In this document: one piece after another, positions 6,813 through 10,258 of the stretch | Numbering within the stretch: position 1 is the stretch's first letter | Layout: every line of letters starts with the position of its first letter | Source of the DNA: Sphaerochaeta sp. | GTDB lineage: Bacteria; Spirochaetota; Spirochaetia; Sphaerochaetales; Sphaerochaetaceae | Direction: 5' to 3' | DNA: 10,258 nt | Assembly (NCBI GenBank): GCA_023228445.1 | Contig: JALOBD010000081.1 | Span: 1-10,258 of the forward strand | The notes under the pieces: generated by a model | Seen by the model: the letters and a program-made list of their open reading frames with translations, nothing else | What the model was told of the DNA's origin: nothing | Databases searched by the model: none | Made by a program: the position numbers and the translations under genes

Positions 6813-7577
6813 ATGATGATGGAAGAGCGCAGAGCGCGAATTGTAGAGATGCTCAAGAATGAACGCACGATCCGGGTCAATGCGCTGGTCGAGGAGTTCG
6901 GTGTCTCGATCGAGACGATCCGCAGGGATTTGGAGTTTTTGGAGGAACGCGACCTCCTCAAGCGCGTCTATGGCGGGGCGATTCGAAAGGGTGCGTTCAG
7001 TGACGAGCCGGCATACGACCTGCGCGAGGTGAAGAACCTGGAGGCCAAGCGTGCCATCGCCGTTGAGGCAGCCGCGCTGATCAGTGACGGGGATACGGTC
7101 TTCTTTGACATCGGGACCACCTGCCTGGAGGTGGCGCGCCTGCTCGCCGACCGCCCTGGCATCACCATCATCACCAACTCCTTCATGATAGCCACCGAGC
7201 TTGTTGGCTCACGGTGCCGGGTCTTTGTCCTCGGCGGTGAGTTGCGCACGGGAGAGCTCTCGCTCTCAGGGTTTTTGGCCAGTGCAAGCATCGGGTACTT
7301 CAACGCCGACAAAGCCGTCATCGGAGCCGGTGGCATCACCTTGGAGAGGGGGGTCACCGACTACCACGCAGAGGAGGCGGCCGTCAGGCGCCTGATGATC
7401 GAGCACGCCAAGTACAACATCGTTGTCGCCGATAGCAGCAAGTTCGATGTTGTGGCGATGAACAGCGTGTGCACCCTCAAGGAGATCGGCATCTTGGTCA
7501 CCGATAGCCAGATCCCAAAGGAGATCCGCCACGGGCTGCGCAAGGCGGCCGTGCCGACCATCACTGTCGAGGTGTGA
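6813..7577 (+). CDS. DeoR/GlpR-family transcriptional repressor
   Basis: A 254-residue regulator, normal for the family. The N-terminal winged helix-turn-helix at about 5-57 carries the DeoR pattern: ALVEEFGVS, then ETIRRDLEFLEE, then VYGGA. The C-terminal sensor domain from about 75 has DIGTT (99-103), LGGELR (140-145), VTDYHAEEA (181-189) and VVADSSKF (204-211). It resembles GlpR and its relatives, which bind a phosphorylated sugar or polyol and then release DNA. Three consecutive ATG codons (6813, 6816, 6819) make the exact start uncertain; none has a strong ribosome binding site. It follows the PHP gene by 61 bases on the same strand, suggesting local control of the transporter and glucuronidase operon. 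Its GlpR-like character and the adjacent glycerol-3-phosphate cluster make control of that cluster possible too. Its last 17 bases overlap the end of the opposing gene. Confidence 0.92.
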   Translation: MMMEERRARIVEMLKNERTIRVNALVEEFGVSIETIRRDLEFLEERDLLKRVYGGAIRKGAFSDEPAYDLREVKNLEAKRAIAVEAAALISDGDTVFFDIGTTCLEVARLLADRPGITIITNSFMIATELVGSRCRVFVLGGELRTGELSLSGFLASASIGYFNADKAVIGAGGITLERGVTDYHAEEAAVRRLMIEHAKYNIVVADSSKFDVVAMNSVCTLKEIGILVTDSQIPKEIRHGLRKAAVPTITVEV

Positions 7578-7926
7578 CGCTCTTTGTTGCGACCAGATTG
7601 CAATCGAGACCCAAGATATTGGCGATGAGGACCTCTCCCATACCGATCGGGGCGGAAACCTCCAACGTTTTGGCAAGTTCCATGCATGCAAAGAGCTTCT
7701 CCTTGGGGATGGGCTTGTCACTTCTCACTGGCAGCAGCGGCTCATCTGATCCGGAGAGCTTGACACACGTGGTGAGGATACGCTTGGGGAGGAGGAACTC
7801 ATCGGTTGCAAACGGGATGCCCCGTTTGCATGCGTGCCCGCGCATCCCTTCGATTCTCCCTTCGCTTCCCGTCACCGTAATCTCGCATCCGATGGGACAG
7901 ACGGTACATGTGATCACCTTCTCCAT
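7561..7926 (-). CDS. DUF1667 four-cysteine protein of the glycerol-3-phosphate oxidation cluster
   Basis: A 121-residue protein recognised as DUF1667 by its N-terminal C7-x-x-C10-x-x-x-C14 and a fourth cysteine at 33 (GHACKRG). This spacing resembles the [4Fe-4S]-binding start of molybdopterin oxidoreductases, so an iron-sulfur cluster is likely though unproven. The rest (PVRSDKPIPKEKLF and a helical C-terminus) has no other motif I can name. The start has a strong GAGGAGGT (7933-7940) and its ATG shares one base with the stop codon of the preceding oxidoreductase (TAATG). In other anaerobes, including Thermotoga as I recall, the same three-gene set sits beside glycerol kinase. It probably passes electrons from the flavoproteins, in the place taken by GlpC in E. 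coli. The last 17 bases overlap the convergent regulator gene. Confidence 0.85.
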   Translation of the reverse strand: MEKVITCTVCPIGCEITVTGSEGRIEGMRGHACKRGIPFATDEFLLPKRILTTCVKLSGSDEPLLPVRSDKPIPKEKLFACMELAKTLEVSAPIGMGEVLIANILGLDCNLVATKSVTPRQ

Positions 7927-9185
7927 TACCGTACCTCCTCAATGTCGATCGTCAACTCCTGTCCATCCAAGAGGGCTGCTGGCGATATGGTCATCTGTTC
8001 CATCTCCCCGGGGTTGACCCTCACTGCCCGCTTGGTACGGATGACCTTGCCATCGATGCTCGCTGTGATACGCACCTTCTTCAGGGGGACGGTTGCCCTG
8101 AAGTACAGGGTCACCTCCTCTCTGTTTGGGTCGAGGGCAATCTCTTGCGGGCAGATGTACCGCACCTGCTCACCGGGCGTGCAAACGACGTGACCCTCGC
8201 GCAGGTGTGTCTTCTTGAGAGCGTACCGTGCGGCATGGGTGCCGGCGTTGATGCTCTCTATCGAGACGTTGTCCACCAGGTCGTTTACATGGACCACGTT
8301 TCCGCAGGCGAATACCCCTTCAAGCGAGGTCTGTTGGTATTGGTTGAGCCGCGGTCCACCGGTGAGCGGATCGATCTCGATGCCCTGGCTTTTCGTCAGC
8401 TCATTCTCCGGGATGAGCCCGACTGACAAGAGCAGGGTGTCGCATTCGAGAAATTGCTCGGAGCCCGCGATGGGTACCTTCTGCTCATCGACCTTGGCGA
8501 TGAACACCCCTTCGACCCGGCCTTTGCCGACAATCTGTGTCACCGTATGGGAGAGGAGGAGGGGAATGGAGAAGTCATCAAGGCACTGGACGCGATTGCG
8601 CGTCAGGCCGGTCAGGTACTCCTGAATTTCCACCACTGCCACCACATCAACCCCCTCGAGGGTGAGCCGGCGTGCCATGATCATCCCGATGTCTCCCGAG
8701 CCAAGGATCACGACCCTCTTACCGACCATGACGTTCTGCCGGTTGATGAGCCGCTGTGCCGTCCCGGCGGTGTAGATGCCTGCCGGCCTGCTGCCGGGGA
8801 TCTGGATCTGTGCCCTGGTGCGTTCCCGGCACCCCATGGCCAACACGACACTTGCCGCTTCTACCGTGACCATGCCCAGCTCCTTGTTGGAGCAGATGAG
8901 GTGGGTTGCCTCCATATGCAAGACCATCGTGTTGAGCATGAAGGAAACGCCCTCAGCCGATGCCTCCTCAAAGAAGCGAGCTGCGTACTCGGGGCCGGTC
9001 AACTCTTCATCAAAGTAGGTGAGGCCGAAGCCGGGATGGATGCACTGCTGCAGGATCCCGCCCATGCTGGAGTCGCGTTCAAGGACCATCACCTCAGAGG
9101 CTCCCTCTCTCTTTGCCGCCATGGCTGCCGCAAGACCGGCTGGTCCTCCTCCGATGATCGCTACATCGCATCTTTTGTGAATCAT
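7926..9185 (-). CDS. FAD/NAD(P)-dependent oxidoreductase of the glycerol-3-phosphate dehydrogenase cluster
   Basis: A 419-residue soluble pyridine-nucleotide-disulphide-type flavoprotein. The FAD site IGGGPAG is at 11-17, a second dinucleotide motif GSGDIG at 162-167, and the late FAD motif is FACGN at 292-296, with asparagine where many members have aspartate. CRERT at 119-123 is typical of this subgroup. There is no redox-active C-x-x-x-x-C pair of the classic disulphide reductases. After about 330 comes a beta-rich C-terminal extension with cysteines at 335 and 345 and unknown function. It likely takes electrons from the GlpA-like subunit and passes them to NAD(P) or an iron-sulfur carrier. 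I chose the ATG at 9185 over a GTG at 9200 because GAGGAAAG lies at the right distance before it. Its 3' end overlaps the DUF1667 gene by one base. Confidence 0.88.
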   Translation of the reverse strand: MIHKRCDVAIIGGGPAGLAAAMAAKREGASEVMVLERDSSMGGILQQCIHPGFGLTYFDEELTGPEYAARFFEEASAEGVSFMLNTMVLHMEATHLICSNKELGMVTVEAASVVLAMGCRERTRAQIQIPGSRPAGIYTAGTAQRLINRQNVMVGKRVVILGSGDIGMIMARRLTLEGVDVVAVVEIQEYLTGLTRNRVQCLDDFSIPLLLSHTVTQIVGKGRVEGVFIAKVDEQKVPIAGSEQFLECDTLLLSVGLIPENELTKSQGIEIDPLTGGPRLNQYQQTSLEGVFACGNVVHVNDLVDNVSIESINAGTHAARYALKKTHLREGHVVCTPGEQVRYICPQEIALDPNREEVTLYFRATVPLKKVRITASIDGKVIRTKRAVRVNPGEMEQMTISPAALLDGQELTIDIEEVR

Positions 9186-9190
9186 GTTCG

Positions 9191-9198
9191 CTTTCCTC
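9191..9198 (-). promoter_or_regulatory. Ribosome binding site that favours the ATG start of the oxidoreductase gene
   Basis: Read on the minus strand this is GAGGAAAG, with nine bases between GAGG and the ATG at 9185. It overlaps the stop codon of the GlpA-like gene (9199-9197), so translation is probably coupled. The alternative GTG at 9200 has only a weak, distant GGTGGG before it. Confidence 0.6.
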
Positions 9199-10258
9199 AC
9201 TTGACCGCGCCCACCAGCATCGGTGAGTCGTTCCCATCCTTCAGGATCTCGTGTTGGGCGACGCCCAACTCACGTGCCAGAATCTCGATTACCTTCGGCG
9301 CGCAGAAGCCGCCCTGGCATCGACCCATCCCTGCACGGACGCGTCGTTTGATGGCATCGACACTGAGCGCCGGAATGGGGCTGCGGATCGCACGCACGAT
9401 CTCGCCTTCGGTGATGGTCTCACACCGACACACGACATTCGCGTAGAGGGGGTCGGCCTTGATGGCCTCCTCTTGCTGAGCCGGAGTCATCGCGTGGAAG
9501 GCTGGAATTCCCCTGCGGATCGGATCAAAGTGCCAGTTCACCTCCATCACCAGGCCTCGCGCTTGCATCAGGTTCACCACGTACCGTCCGATCGCCGCTG
9601 AGGCGGTCAGGCCCGTGGACCTGACGCCCGAGAGGTTGACGTAATTTGCCACGTCATCGTACACGTCGATCCGCAGACCTTCGGGGTTCCGATTGGGCCT
9701 GAGGCCGGCGAACTGCGTGATGGTATCTCTGAATTCGAGGGAAGGGACGAGCCTCTTGGCATCGAAGATGACGCTCTCCAGCCCATCGCGGGTCGTCGAG
9801 GCATCAGTTTTATCATCACCATCCTCTGCGGTGGGGCCGACGAGGAGGTTGCCGTGGGTCGTTGGGCTCACTAGCTTGCCCTTGGTGAGTTTTGTGGGAA
9901 TGGGCAGGATGATATGGTCGACCTTGGTCTTCGTGGCCTTGTCCAGGATGAAGAACTGGCCCTTGCGTGGGTTGACGAAATAGTCAGCCTTTCCGACAAA
10001 GGAAGCGATCCGGTCGCAGTAAAGACCCGCTGCATTGATGATCCACCGAGCTTCGATGAACCCTCTGGTGGTGGCGGCGCCAACCACCTGTCCGTCTTTG
10101 ACATCAATGCCGGTGACCTCGGTGTCCAAGAGGAAGGTCGCCCCGTTCTTCACCGCGTTCTCGGCGTAGCCGACGACCAACAGGAAGGGGTCGATGACAC
10201 TCTCCCGGGGGATGAACAAGCCGCCGCGCACTTCGGCAGTGATGTTCGGTTCCATCTG
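9197..10258 (-). CDS. GlpA-like glycerol-3-phosphate dehydrogenase, FAD subunit with BFD [2Fe-2S] domain (partial, N-terminus missing)
   Basis: The frame is open to the right edge. About 353 residues remain; the N-terminal FAD GxGxxG region lies outside. The fragment matches DAO-type GlpA/GlpO dehydrogenases that oxidise sn-glycerol 3-phosphate to dihydroxyacetone phosphate: MEPNI at the edge, INAAGLYCDRIA at about 73-84 and FAGLRPNR near 182-189 (numbered from the first methionine of the fragment). The C-terminal domain from about 270 is BFD-like, with C276-x-C278 and, 34 residues later, C313-x-x-x-x-C318, the usual [2Fe-2S] ligands (CRCE and CQGGFCAP). No membrane segment is visible. It is first in a minus-strand run with a second flavoprotein and a DUF1667 protein. 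Other DAO-family 2-hydroxyacid oxidases (LhgO type) are an alternative, but the three-gene context favours glycerol-3-phosphate. Confidence 0.87.
   Translation of the reverse strand, partial: QMEPNITAEVRGGLFIPRESVIDPFLLVVGYAENAVKNGATFLLDTEVTGIDVKDGQVVGAATTRGFIEARWIINAAGLYCDRIASFVGKADYFVNPRKGQFFILDKATKTKVDHIILPIPTKLTKGKLVSPTTHGNLLVGPTAEDGDDKTDASTTRDGLESVIFDAKRLVPSLEFRDTITQFAGLRPNRNPEGLRIDVYDDVANYVNLSGVRSTGLTASAAIGRYVVNLMQARGLVMEVNWHFDPIRRGIPAFHAMTPAQQEEAIKADPLYANVVCRCETITEGEIVRAIRSPIPALSVDAIKRRVRAGMGRCQGGFCAPKVIEILARELGVAQHEILKDGNDSPMLVGAVK

Noticed and set aside
7529..7555. Inverted repeat CACGG/CCGTG near the end of the regulator gene as a bidirectional terminator
   Set aside because: Only five perfect pairs with a long loop, no T-tract on either strand, and it lies inside coding sequence.
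8454..9446. A 330-codon open frame on the plus strand across the two minus-strand oxidoreductase genes
   Set aside because: It is antisense to two genes with clear FAD and iron-sulfur motifs, has no recognisable domain, and its composition is that of a shadow frame in GC-rich DNA.

Overview
The window holds two catabolic modules that converge tail to tail. The base composition is fairly GC-rich and even. Genes are tightly packed with strong AGGAGG-type ribosome binding sites and many short overlaps. The gene set is a multi-component sugar ABC importer, a cytoplasmic glycosidase, and a three-gene FAD/iron-sulfur glycerol-3-phosphate oxidising cluster of the type known from Thermotoga and other anaerobes. 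This suggests a fermentative, carbohydrate-scavenging anaerobe. A Sphaerochaeta-like spirochaete is my first guess and a clostridial Firmicute the second; this is inference from gene content only, with low to moderate confidence.

Plus strand, 1-7577: a sugar (glucuronide) uptake and hydrolysis locus. It starts with the C-terminal end of what is probably the solute-binding protein. A stem-loop follows, then two MalF/MalG-type (UgpA/UgpE-like) permeases and an MsmK/UgpC-like ATPase. Next come a PhnP-like metallo-beta-lactamase-fold hydrolase, a GH2 beta-glucuronidase with the N-x-K glucuronate signature, a PHP-domain (HisK-like) phosphoesterase and a DeoR/GlpR-type repressor. From the first permease to the PHP gene the spacing is overlapping to about 90 bases, so this is most likely one operon. 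The longest gap inside the run, before the glucuronidase gene, contains a nested inverted repeat that could be an operator or RNA hairpin.

Minus strand, 10258-7561: three overlapping genes, read leftward. The first is a GlpA-like FAD dehydrogenase with a C-terminal BFD-type [2Fe-2S] domain, whose N-terminus lies outside the window. Then come a second FAD/NAD(P)-type oxidoreductase and a small four-cysteine DUF1667 protein. Together they look like a soluble three-component glycerol-3-phosphate dehydrogenase.

How the parts may fit: the importer brings in a glucuronide (or a related glycoside), and the glucuronidase cleaves it inside the cell. The two metal-dependent hydrolases on either side of the glucuronidase gene would process phosphorylated, cyclic-phosphate or lactone forms. 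The DeoR-type regulator senses a phosphorylated intermediate. Because that regulator is GlpR-like and lies tail to tail against the glycerol-3-phosphate cluster, it could control either module or both. The pairing of a PhnP-like enzyme and a PHP phosphoesterase with a beta-glucuronidase is the least expected part of the window. I see no rRNA, tRNA, CRISPR array, insertion sequence or prophage gene.
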